Origin: Brevundimonas sp. UBA5936
GTDB lineage: Bacteria; Pseudomonadota; Alphaproteobacteria; Caulobacterales; Caulobacteraceae
Assembly (NCBI GenBank): GCA_002430835.1
Contig: DJDA01000123.1
Span: forward strand, 1 to 7,970
Direction of reading: 5' to 3'
DNA length: 7,970 bases
The notes beneath the pieces are model-generated. The model searched no databases. It was given only the letters and a program-made list of their open reading frames with translations, and was not told the origin of the DNA. Both the position numbers and the translations under genes were made by a program. Positions 1 to 6,000 of the stretch are shown here, one piece after another. How positions within the stretch are numbered: position 1 is the stretch's first letter; the number at the start of each line of letters is the position of its first letter.

Positions 1-528
1 CTCGGGGAAGGTCTCGGCCAGAAGCGCCGCCCCGCTGCCGACCAGGGTCGGCTGTGCGGCTCCGGCGGCGGCCAGGATGCGGTCGCGCGCCGTCTCCAGC
101 GGCAGGGCCTCAGCCTCGCCCAACGGCGCGCCGTCGCGGAACAGGCGCGCATAGACCTGGCCCCGACGCGCGTCGATCACGGCGGCGACCATCCCCTTCG
201 CGGGAACCGAGGCGGCCAGGGCGTCCAGCGTAGAGACGCCGACCACCGGCCGGTCCAGCGCCGCGCCAAGCCCCAGCGCAAAGGCCAGGCCGACCCGTAG
301 GCCGGTGAAGGAGCCCGGCCCCACCGTCACGCCGATGCGGTCGATCCCGTCGAAGCCGCCCGCCTCGGCCGCCGCATCGCGCGCCAGACCGCCCAAACGT
401 TCCTGATGTCCCTTGGCCATGACCTCCGCGCGTACGCCCAGAGCGTGGGGCAGGGCCGCACCCGCCTCGCCCGTAAACACCCCGGCGGTGCAGGCGCCCA
501 GCGCCGTGTCGATGACCATGACCTTCAT
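1..528 (-). CDS. tsaB: TsaB, tRNA t6A-modification protein (partial, C-terminus outside window)
   Basis: TsaB is the non-catalytic ASKHA-fold partner of TsaD in the complex that transfers a threonylcarbamoyl group to A37 of ANN-decoding tRNAs in the cytoplasm. Reading back from the ATG at 528-526, the frame stays open to base 1 and gives 176 residues. It starts MKVMVIDTALGACTAGVF, the usual ASKHA phosphate-1 strand and turn, followed by GHQERL near residue 40. The family hallmark GVTVGPGSFTGLRVGLAFA spans about residues 66-84, and VIDARRGQVYA lies near 117-127. Family members are typically 210-230 residues, so roughly 35-55 residues are missing at the left edge. The start is supported by AGGGA seven bases upstream (minus strand); an in-frame ATG at codon 4 is an alternative. 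In many alphaproteobacteria rimI and then fur or miaB follow tsaB, so rimI may lie just beyond the edge (inference). The gap to the upstream regulator is 58 bases, so co-transcription is possible. Confidence 0.95.
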   Translation of the reverse strand, partial: MKVMVIDTALGACTAGVFTGEAGAALPHALGVRAEVMAKGHQERLGGLARDAAAEAGGFDGIDRIGVTVGPGSFTGLRVGLAFALGLGAALDRPVVGVSTLDALAASVPAKGMVAAVIDARRGQVYARLFRDGAPLGEAEALPLETARDRILAAAGAAQPTLVGSGAALLAETFPE

Positions 529-586
529 GGTTCTGTCCCTAATGCGAAACCGCTTCGGATGCGACCGCCACGACGCCAAGCGCCAA
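529..586 (-). other. Spacer between short XRE regulator and tsaB
   Basis: This 58-base spacer contains the tsaB ribosome-binding site (AGGGA, minus strand, at about 536-540). A four-pair CGAA/TTCG inverted repeat with a five-base loop is also present, but it is too weak to call a terminator. I see no T-rich tract and no convincing promoter. Read-through from the upstream regulator into tsaB is therefore plausible. Confidence 0.4.
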
Positions 587-955
587 TCAGGCGCCCGCCA
601 TGGCCTGGGCGACCCGCGTCAGGGCGCGGCGCGCGCCGGCGTCTGGAATACGAGCGAAGGCTTCGGCCAGACCACGGCCCTCGGCGCTGGCCAGAACCGG
701 GTGAACCAGTTCGACCTCCCCCTCGGCGCTGGGGCGCGCGGGAAAGAAATCAGCTACCGAACATCCCATGGCCGTCGCCGCCTGATGCAGACGCGAAGCA
801 GAGACGCGGTTGGCCCCGGTCTCATACTTCTGAACCTGCTGGAAGCTGACGCCCAGCTCGCGCCCCAGAACGGACTGGGACCAGCCCAGGGTGGACCGCC
901 GGGCGGCGATACGCAGGCCGACGGCCTGGTCGATATGATGACTGCGACGCGACAT
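587..955 (-). CDS. Short XRE-family (Cro/CI-type HTH) transcriptional regulator
   Basis: This 122-residue protein has an N-terminal Cro/CI helix-turn-helix at about residues 12-70. Helix 2 is WSQSVLGRELG, and the turn and recognition helix are VSFQQVQKYETGANRVSA, followed by the typical LHQAATAMGCSVADFF segment. FQQVQKYE with the [TS]GANR-SAS continuation is characteristic of a large alphaproteobacterial family of small XRE regulators (PraR-like). The C-terminal 30 residues (GLAEAFARIPDAGARRALTRVAQAMA) form a probable amphipathic helical segment, also usual in that family and likely involved in dimerisation (inference). The ATG at 955 is preceded by GGAGGGG at a four-to-five-base spacing, a strong ribosome-binding site. 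It lies 60 bases downstream of a second XRE gene on the same strand. The target genes cannot be read from the sequence. I do not recognise a specific gene name. Confidence 0.9.
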   Translation of the reverse strand: MSRRSHHIDQAVGLRIAARRSTLGWSQSVLGRELGVSFQQVQKYETGANRVSASRLHQAATAMGCSVADFFPARPSAEGEVELVHPVLASAEGRGLAEAFARIPDAGARRALTRVAQAMAGA

Positions 956-1015
956 GACCCCTCCGATTTCAACCAGAGAGTTTCATGATCCGCGCCGAAG
1001 TACAACTATTTTGTT
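956..1015 (-). promoter_or_regulatory. Spacer/leader before short XRE gene, with two GTTTCAT half-sites
   Basis: This AT-richer spacer lies between the two XRE genes. It carries the strong GGAGGGG ribosome-binding site for the downstream regulator. The 7-mer GTTTCAT occurs at 980-986 and again at 1013-1019, overlapping the stop codon of the upstream gene. The two copies are 33 bases apart, about three helical turns. The same 7-mer forms the left arm of the 16-bp palindrome at 1637-1652. TTGTAC (minus strand, 1005-1000) resembles a -35 box, but no good -10 follows at the expected spacing. A role as operator for one of the two neighbouring regulators is inference from repeat placement. Confidence 0.35.
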
Positions 1016-1600
1016 TCATTCATCGTCAAGACGTCCGGTGACCGCCGACATCGACTGGATACGCGAGCGCGCGATCCGCTCCGATCGATCCAGACCGCCC
1101 GCGCCGAAGACCACCACTTCCGCGTCGTCCGCGCGATCATAGAGGCGAACCTTCTGAACACCGTCGTCCATCTGGATAATGCAGCCCTGCCCCCGGCGCG
1201 GCCAACGCCCCGGCGCATATTCCAGCACCGTCCCGGCGGAGGCCCAGGGCGTCAGTTCATCCGTCTCCAGCCGCAGCCGACGCGACGCGATGGGAGCGGC
1301 CTCGAACGCCCGGCCGCGCGCCGAAACTCCATTGGCGGCAAAGGCTTCAGACGAAGCCGGTTCGCCTTCCAGTTGCAGGACCAAGGCTTCAGGCGTGGCG
1401 TCCAGGGCGCCGGTCAGGCGGCGCTGAACGTCAGGGCGGAACAGGCTGGAGCGCTTGCCCGCCTCATACAGGCCCCAGCCCTGGCTGGTCATGCCGATCC
1501 GTTGGCCCGCCTCGGCCTGGCTCAGGCCGCGCTCACGGCGCAGCGCCGCCAGGGCCTCGCCCAGGGCGCGCGCTTGAGATGTCTCGTCCGAACCGCTCAT
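1016..1600 (-). CDS. XRE-family regulator with degenerate S24/LexA-like C-terminal domain
   Basis: This 194-residue protein begins with a Cro/CI-type HTH at about residues 12-68: LGEALAALRRERGLSQAEAGQRIGMTS, then QGWGLYEAGKR. A linker rich in Ala, Glu and Ser (about 75-110) leads to a C-terminal domain at about 112-190. That domain has the strand pattern of the S24/LexA/CI fold: DELTPWASAGTVLEYAP, RRGQGCIIQMDDG, KVRLYDR and a final IARSRIQSMSAV strand. In self-cleaving members the first motif is DSMEP-like with the nucleophilic Ser; here the corresponding segment is D114-E-L-T-P118, so the Ser is replaced. K150 sits near, but not clearly at, the catalytic Lys position. I infer a non-cleaving repressor or sensor rather than an SOS-inducible one. 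The ATG at 1600 has no clear Shine-Dalgarno, and upstream ATGs run straight into a stop. The gene follows nfu by 61 bases. Its targets are unknown. Phage-derived repressor ancestry is possible, but no other phage gene is present. Confidence 0.82.
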   Translation of the reverse strand: MSGSDETSQARALGEALAALRRERGLSQAEAGQRIGMTSQGWGLYEAGKRSSLFRPDVQRRLTGALDATPEALVLQLEGEPASSEAFAANGVSARGRAFEAAPIASRRLRLETDELTPWASAGTVLEYAPGRWPRRGQGCIIQMDDGVQKVRLYDRADDAEVVVFGAGGLDRSERIARSRIQSMSAVTGRLDDE

Positions 1601-1615
1601 GACGCCATCATGCCC

Positions 1616-1629
1616 GACGGCGCGCCGTC
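1616..1629. repeat. Perfect 14-bp palindrome GACGGCGCGCCGTC
   Basis: The sequence equals its own reverse complement over 14 bases, and the symmetry breaks at the flanking C/C pair. It lies 16 bases upstream of the long XRE start codon and 7 bases from the neighbouring 16-bp palindrome. It has no loop bases, so as RNA it would fold poorly; a dimer-binding DNA site is the more natural reading. In GC-rich DNA such a palindrome can also arise by chance. Confidence 0.5.
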
Positions 1630-1636
1630 CGACGAG

Positions 1637-1652
1637 TGTTTCATGTGAAACA
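1637..1652. promoter_or_regulatory. parS-like 16-bp palindrome (candidate ParB site or XRE operator)
   Basis: The bases read TGTTTCATGTGAAACA: perfect 7-base arms (TGTTTCA/TGAAACA) around a central TG. The widely conserved bacterial chromosomal parS consensus is TGTTTCACGTGAAACA, so this site matches 15 of 16 bases, differing only by T for C in the central CG step. It begins nine bases past the nfu stop codon and ends 37 bases before the long XRE start. Two readings compete: a near-consensus ParB-binding parS site, or an operator for the adjacent HTH regulator. The second gains support from two further copies of GTTTCAT in front of the other XRE gene. As RNA it could also form a six-pair hairpin with an ATGT loop, but no U-tract follows. 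Confidence 0.55.
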
Positions 1653-1661
1653 GGGCGGCGC

Positions 1662-2219
1662 TTACAGCACCTGTTCGACGCTGGTCACTTCAGGGACGTA
1701 GTGGCGCATCATCTGCTCGACCCCGGCCTTCAGCGTGGCGGAGGAGGAGGGGCATCCCGCGCAGGCGCCGCGCATCCGCAGACGCAGCACGCCGGTCTCC
1801 TCGTCGAAATGATCGAACAGGATGTCGCCGCCGTCCTGAGCCACGGCCGGACGGATGCGGCTGTCGAGCAGGCTCTTGATCTCGGCCACGATCTCCGTGT
1901 CCTCGCCGGCGTCCTCGGTCGCCGTTTCGCCCTCGCGCACCAGCGGCGCGCCCGAGACGAAATGATCCATGATGACTGACAGGATCGGCGCCTTCATTTC
2001 GGTCCAGTCCGGGCCCTGGGCCGCGCGGGTGACCGAGACGTAGTCGGCGCCGAAGAAGACGCCCTCGACCCCTTCCAGCTCGAACAGGGCCTCAGCCAAG
2101 GGCGAAGCGGCCGCCTCGTCGATGGTGCGGTACTCCAACACGGCCTGCGGGGCGACGTCGCGACCCGGCAGGAACTTCAAAGCGTTGGGATTGGGCGTGG
2201 CTTCGGTCTGGATGAACAT
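1662..2219 (-). CDS. Nfu/NifU-type iron-sulfur cluster carrier protein
   Basis: This 185-residue cytoplasmic protein assembles or ferries [4Fe-4S] clusters to apo-enzymes. It has the two-domain layout of mitochondrial NFU1 and its alphaproteobacterial relatives. The Nfu N-terminal domain covers about residues 1-88 and opens with the signature MFIQTEATPNPNALKFLPG; FFGADYVSVTR lies near 54-64. A short acidic linker (about 95-108) follows. The NifU C-terminal domain (about 109-180) contains the cluster-ligating CxxC at C153 and C156 inside RMRGACAGCPSSSATLKAGV. Both cysteines are present, so the protein should be functional. Length is normal for the family. The ATG at 2219 gives the canonical N-terminus; the ribosome-binding site is weak (GGGG close to the start). 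It is followed 61 bases later by an XRE regulator, with no evident terminator between. No Fur- or IscR-like operator is obvious upstream. Confidence 0.95.
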   Translation of the reverse strand: MFIQTEATPNPNALKFLPGRDVAPQAVLEYRTIDEAAASPLAEALFELEGVEGVFFGADYVSVTRAAQGPDWTEMKAPILSVIMDHFVSGAPLVREGETATEDAGEDTEIVAEIKSLLDSRIRPAVAQDGGDILFDHFDEETGVLRLRMRGACAGCPSSSATLKAGVEQMMRHYVPEVTSVEQVL

Positions 2220-2378
2220 GAACCCCAGATGCGCCCTGCGGCGCCGTGGTTCAAGTGGGCGTTAAGCCCCAAGAACAGAGTCGACGACGCACCTCCCCAT
2301 CAACGCCGCTCGGCCTCATGGTCCCGCTCACATCGCTCAAGCCGCGAGGCCCCGCAGGCCGAACATAGCGACCCCGGA
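2220..2378 (-). other. Spacer upstream of nfu, no clear signal
   Basis: These 159 bases separate the Usp stop from the nfu start and must hold the nfu promoter if it has its own. I see only weak inverted repeats: GGCCTC/GAGGCC at 2312-2317 and 2346-2351, with a 28-base loop, and GGGC/GCCC around GTTAA near 2257-2269. Neither is followed by a T-run. I cannot support a specific promoter or terminator. Confidence 0.35.
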
Positions 2379-2846
2379 TTACGCCAGATCCAGAATCTCG
2401 GCCTCGGTCAGTTCGCCGGGAACGATGGTGACGGGCAGCTTTCGGCCGGTGAGGGCGGCGCCCTGCTTCAATACCGCCGAGACCAGGGGGCCAGGGCCGC
2501 GTCCGTTGGCGCCCGCAGCCAGGATCAGGATCTTGATGTCGGGATCATCGCCGACCGCCTTGCGAATGGCGGCCTGGGGATCGCCTTCCTCGATCAGATA
2601 GACGGGAGGAGCACCGGATGTCTCGGCGACCTTTTCCCCCAGCCGGGCCAGCAGAGCCTCGGCCTCCTCGCGTTGCTGGCGTCGAATTTCATCGCGGACG
2701 CCGGACCAGTGCTCGTCCGATCCGCCGACCAGGGCGCGCAACAGCACCACATGGCCCCCGGTCGAACGCGCGCGGCGCGCGGCGTAGGCCAGGGCCGCGT
2801 CCAATTCGGGAGTGTCGTCGACGACGACGAGGAACTTCCTGGGCAT
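2379..2846 (-). CDS. Universal stress protein (UspA family)
   Basis: This 155-residue single-domain protein has the UspA alpha/beta fold. The first strand, MPRKFLVVVDDTPELDAALAYAARRA, carries the nucleotide-proximal Asp after the VVVD strand. HVVLLRALVG (about 32-41) is strand 2, and the helix EIRRQQREEAEALLARLGEKVAE covers about 53-75. EEGDPQAAIRKAV (86-98) leads into DIKILILAAGANGRGP, with TGRKLPVTIVPG near the end. The classical ATP-binding GxxGx9G[S/T] element is only partly recognisable (GANG, then no Gly at the expected spacing), so nucleotide binding is uncertain. I place the start at the ATG at 2846 because GGAGGG precedes it by three to five bases and the protein then begins at the first strand. 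A longer reading from a GTG at 2879 adds 11 residues foreign to the family. It lies after the glutamate dehydrogenase with hairpins between, so it probably has separate transcription. Partners and stress signal are unknown. Confidence 0.88.
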   Translation of the reverse strand: MPRKFLVVVDDTPELDAALAYAARRARSTGGHVVLLRALVGGSDEHWSGVRDEIRRQQREEAEALLARLGEKVAETSGAPPVYLIEEGDPQAAIRKAVGDDPDIKILILAAGANGRGPGPLVSAVLKQGAALTGRKLPVTIVPGELTEAEILDLA

Positions 2847-2850
2847 GGGC

Positions 2851-2855
2851 CCTCC
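2851..2855 (-). promoter_or_regulatory. Ribosome-binding site that decides the Usp start
   Basis: GGAGG on the minus strand lies four bases upstream of the ATG at 2846. It lies inside the longer GTG-initiated reading, which argues that the shorter protein is the real one. Confidence 0.65.
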
Positions 2856-2904
2856 GGTTCGCTGAACAGCAGGCGCCACCTAAACCGACCCCGCCCCAAA
2901 CGCC

Positions 2905-2946
2905 AAGGCCCGCCCGCCTCGCCAGATGACGAAACGGACGGGCCTT
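2905..2946 (-). terminator. Imperfect 12-bp stem-loop upstream of usp
   Basis: In minus-strand RNA, AAGGCCCGUCCG pairs with CGGGCGGGCCUU: 12 pairs, one of them a U-G wobble, with an 18-base loop. It lies 115 bases past the glutamate dehydrogenase stop and ends about 58 bases before the Usp ATG. Only two U follow the stem, then GGCGUUU, so it is not a textbook intrinsic terminator. It could still terminate or attenuate transcription, or act as an mRNA 3' boundary. Confidence 0.5.
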
Positions 2947-2965
2947 AAAAGCGACTTCACGACCA

Positions 2966-3008
2966 TCGCTCACTTTTCAAACGCCTCATGCGCTCAAGCA
3001 GTGAGCGA
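2966..3008. repeat. 8-bp inverted repeat TCGCTCAC/GTGAGCGA
   Basis: The arms at 2966-2973 and 3001-3008 are perfect reverse complements separated by 27 bases. It sits between the two stronger hairpins in the 215-base gap downstream of the glutamate dehydrogenase. With so long a loop it may be coincidental. Confidence 0.3.
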
Positions 3009-3028
3009 CCGCGTCGCGAACGTAGCGC

Positions 3029-3056
3029 GTGACGCCGGGCTCACGCCCGGCGTCAC
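3029..3056 (-). terminator. Perfect 12-bp GC-rich hairpin after the glutamate dehydrogenase stop
   Basis: The arms at 3029-3040 and 3045-3056 (GTGACGCCGGGC and GCCCGGCGTCAC) are perfectly complementary across a four-base loop. It starts five bases past the TAA of the glutamate dehydrogenase. In the RNA of that gene the loop is GUGA, a stable GNRA tetraloop, whereas the other strand would give UCAC. This favours action on the minus-strand transcript. No U-tract follows (GCGCTACG instead), so it may be a factor-assisted terminator or a 3'-end stabilising structure. Confidence 0.65.
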
Positions 3057-3061
3057 CTCGC

Positions 3062-6000
3062 TTAGGAAGCCGAAGCCAGCACCTCGCGGATCTCGCCATT
3101 GGCGATGGTCAGCTTGGCGAAGGTCCAGCCCGAACCCGAGGTCTCGATCTCATCGACCGAGGCGCGCAGGGCCTCCACCTGATCCATGCGGGCGCCGATC
3201 CAGGCGTCGACCGCCTGTTCTGCGCTGTCCTCGCCGGCGCCCGCCGCCTGGGCCGAGGCCTTGGCCACGGCGCGGGTCAGTTGCTGCTGCTCGGTCATCA
3301 GATCCTGGATCAGGCGACGCACGGCCAGGCGATCGAAGCGATCGCCGGACGGCACCGACCCGGCCGCCACGCGCAGGCGGTCGAAGTCGAAGGCGGCGCC
3401 GACCTGGTGATAGACGCGGGCCATGGCCGGGGCGTCCCAACCCAGTTCGCCCGACAGGTCGCCGATGTCGGCCGTGGCCACCATCGGACGCAGCATTGCG
3501 ATGTCGCGGGCCAGATCTTCCGGCGCGCCCAGACCGATGAAGGTCTGGACCCGGCCTTCGTAGCGGGCGTGCTCATAGCGCGACAGCACTTCCGGGCCGG
3601 CGGCGCGCAGGGCGTCGGCGGCGGGCTGATAGGCGGCGATCATGCCGCCGACCGTCGTCTCGGTGCGGGCCGCACGACGCGCCAGCCAGAAGGTCTGGCG
3701 ACGCAGGACCAGGGCGATCTCCTGATAGAGGGCCGTCTGGGCCTCGGCCGGGATCTTCAGGTCCAGGGCCGACACCGCCTTCCAGGCCTCATCGAGGCGG
3801 AAGACGTGGCGGGCGGTTTCGAACGCCGTGACCATGGCGGCGGTGTCGCATTCCGCCGCCGCGCGCAGGCGGTCGGGGAAGGTCGGCCCGGCCATGTTGA
3901 CGATCTCGTTCGACAGCACGGTGGCGATGATGTCGCGACGCAGGCGGTGCCCCTTCATGTCCTCTTCGAACTGGGCCAGCGGCGCCGGGAAGTACTCCAG
4001 CAGCAGGCGTTCGAAGAAGGCGTCGTCCGGCGCCGTCGAGCCGACGATCTCGTCGAACAGCTCGAGCTTGGAATAGGCGGTCAGGACCGCCAGCTCCGGC
4101 CGGGTCAGGGCCTGGCCCTGCAGCTTCATCTCGGCGATGCGGGCGTCGTCGGGCAGGTATTCGACCGCCCGGTTCAGCTTACCGATCGACGACAGGTGCT
4201 GCATGAAGGCCTGTTGAGAGTCCAGCGCGGCCGCGCCTTCGGCCTGTTGCAGGGTCAGGGCCAGGGTCTGGTCGTAGTTGTGGGCCAACACCTTGTCCGC
4301 GACCTCGTCGGTCATCGACTTGAGCAGGGCGTTGCGGTCCCCGGCCTTCAGATGGCCCGAGGCGATGGCGCCGCCGGTCAGGATCTTGATGTTCACCTCG
4401 TGGTCCGAGGAGTCCACGCCGGCCGAGTTGTCGATGGCGTCGGTGTTCAGACGCACGCCTACGCGCGCCGCCTCGATGCGGCCCACCTGGGTCATGCCCA
4501 GGTTGGCGCCCTCGCCGACGACCTGGGCGCGGATCTCGCCGCCGTTGATGCGGATGGCGTCGTTGGCCTTGTCGCCGACCTGCAGGTTGGTCTCGCCGGC
4601 GCCCTTGATGTAGGTGCCGATGCCGCCGAAGTAGAGCAGCTCGGCGCGAGCCTTGAGGATGGCCTGCATCAGGGTGACCGGATCGACGCTGTCGGCCTCG
4701 ATATCCAGCAGCGCCTTGATCTGGGGCGTCAGGGCGATCGACTTGGCCGAGCGCGAGAAGACGCCGCCGCCTTCGGAGATCAGGCTCTTGTCATAGTCCT
4801 GCCAGCTGGTGCGCGGCGTCTCGAACAGGCGCTTGCGCTCGGCCCACGACTTCGCCACGTCCGGGTTCGGATCGATGAAGATGTCGCGGTGATCGAAGGC
4901 GGCCACCACCTTGATCGCCTTGGACAGCAGCATGCCGTTGCCGAAGACATCGCCGGACATGTCGCCGACGCCGACCACGGTGAAGGGCTCGCTCTGGATG
5001 TCCTTGCCCATCTCGCGGAAGTGACGCTTGACCGCTTCCCAGGCGCCGCGCGCCGTGATGCCCATCTCCTTGTGGTCATAGCCGGCCGAGCCGCCCGAGG
5101 CGAAGGCGTCGTCCAGCCAGAAGCCGTAGGACTGGCTCACGCCGTTGGCGATGTCCGAGAAGGTCGCCGTGCCCTTGTCGGCGGCCACGACGAGATAGGG
5201 GTCGTCGCCTTCCCAGGCCACGACATTGGCCGGACGCACCGGGGCGCCGTCACCGACAATGTTGTCGGTGATGTCCAGCATGCCGGACAGGAAGGTCTTG
5301 TAGGCGCGGATGGCCTCGGCCTGCATTTCCTCGCGCGTGCCGCCGACCGGCAGCTGCTTGGGATAGAAGCCGCCCTTGGAGCCGACCGGGACGATGACCG
5401 AGTTCTTGACCTGCTGGGCCTTCACCAGACCCAGGACCTCGGTGCGGAAATCGTCGCGACGATCCGACCAGCGCAGGCCGCCGCGCGCCACCGGGCCGAA
5501 GCGCAGGTGCGAACCCTCGATGTGCGGCGCCCAGACGAAGATCTCGCGGAAGGGCTTGGGCAGGGGCAGGTCGGCCAGTTCCTGACCGGCGATCTTGATC
5601 GAGATGTGGGCCTTGGGCGTGCCTTCGGCGTCCAGCTGATAGAAGTTGGTGCGCTTGATGCCGTCGATCAGGGCCGCGATGCGGCGCAGCGCCCGGTCGT
5701 GATCCAGGCTCTTCACGTCCTGCAGCAGGGTTTCAATCTTGGCGTCCAGTTCGGCCACGGCCGCCTCACGTTCGGCGACCGAGCCGCCGTGGGCCGGATC
5801 GAACTTGGCCTTGAACAGGGCCAGGATGGCGCGCGCCGCGTCGGGGTATTCGCGCAGGGCGGCTTCCTGGACCGACTGCGACGGGTCCAGACCGGTCTGC
5901 TGGCGATAGCGGGCCAGGGTGCGGATCAGGGCCGCCTCGCGCCAGTCGACGCCCAGCTCGAGCACCAGGCGGTTGAAGCCGTCGCTCTCGGTGCGGCCGT

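Larger units (their letters stand above)
1601..1661 (-). promoter_or_regulatory. Spacer between nfu and the long XRE gene, carrying two palindromes
   Basis: This 61-base stretch separates the nfu stop from the start of the long XRE regulator. It contains a perfect 14-bp GC-only-core palindrome (1616-1629) and a perfect 16-bp palindrome with an AT-rich arm (1637-1652). It therefore very probably holds the control region of the downstream regulator. No standard -35/-10 pair stands out, and no Shine-Dalgarno is visible before the ATG at 1600. Confidence 0.45.

Noticed and set aside
413..988. Plus-strand open frame of 191 codons opposite tsaB and the short XRE gene
   Set aside because: It spans two well-supported minus-strand genes and their spacer, with no recognisable motif.
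587..1600. Prophage remnant or toxin-antitoxin module around the XRE pair
   Set aside because: Only regulators are present. There is no integrase, toxin-like partner, attachment-site repeat or phage structural gene, and the flanks are housekeeping genes.
1637..1652. Intrinsic terminator of nfu at the 16-bp palindrome
   Set aside because: The potential RNA stem is only six AU-rich pairs with no following U-tract. A DNA-binding site explains the symmetry better.
1599..1979. Plus-strand open frame of 126 codons opposite nfu
   Set aside because: It is the complement of the conserved NifU C-terminal domain. The composition is a shadow of that gene.
2312..2351. GGCCTC/GAGGCC inverted repeat as usp terminator
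   Set aside because: A six-pair stem with a 28-base loop and no T-run is expected by chance in GC-rich DNA.
2379..2879. Longer Usp reading from the GTG at 2879
   Set aside because: The additional 11 residues do not resemble the family N-terminus, and a good ribosome-binding site lies directly before the internal ATG at 2846.
2229..2948. Plus-strand open frame of 239 codons opposite usp and its flanks
   Set aside because: It is antisense to a recognisable UspA gene and runs through both intergenic regions. The translation is Arg/Gly/Pro-rich with no domain, typical of a GC-rich shadow frame.
2926..3540. Plus-strand open frame of 204 codons over the 3' end of the glutamate dehydrogenase
   Set aside because: It is extremely Arg/Pro-rich, overlaps both arms of the strong hairpin and is antisense to a conserved coding region.
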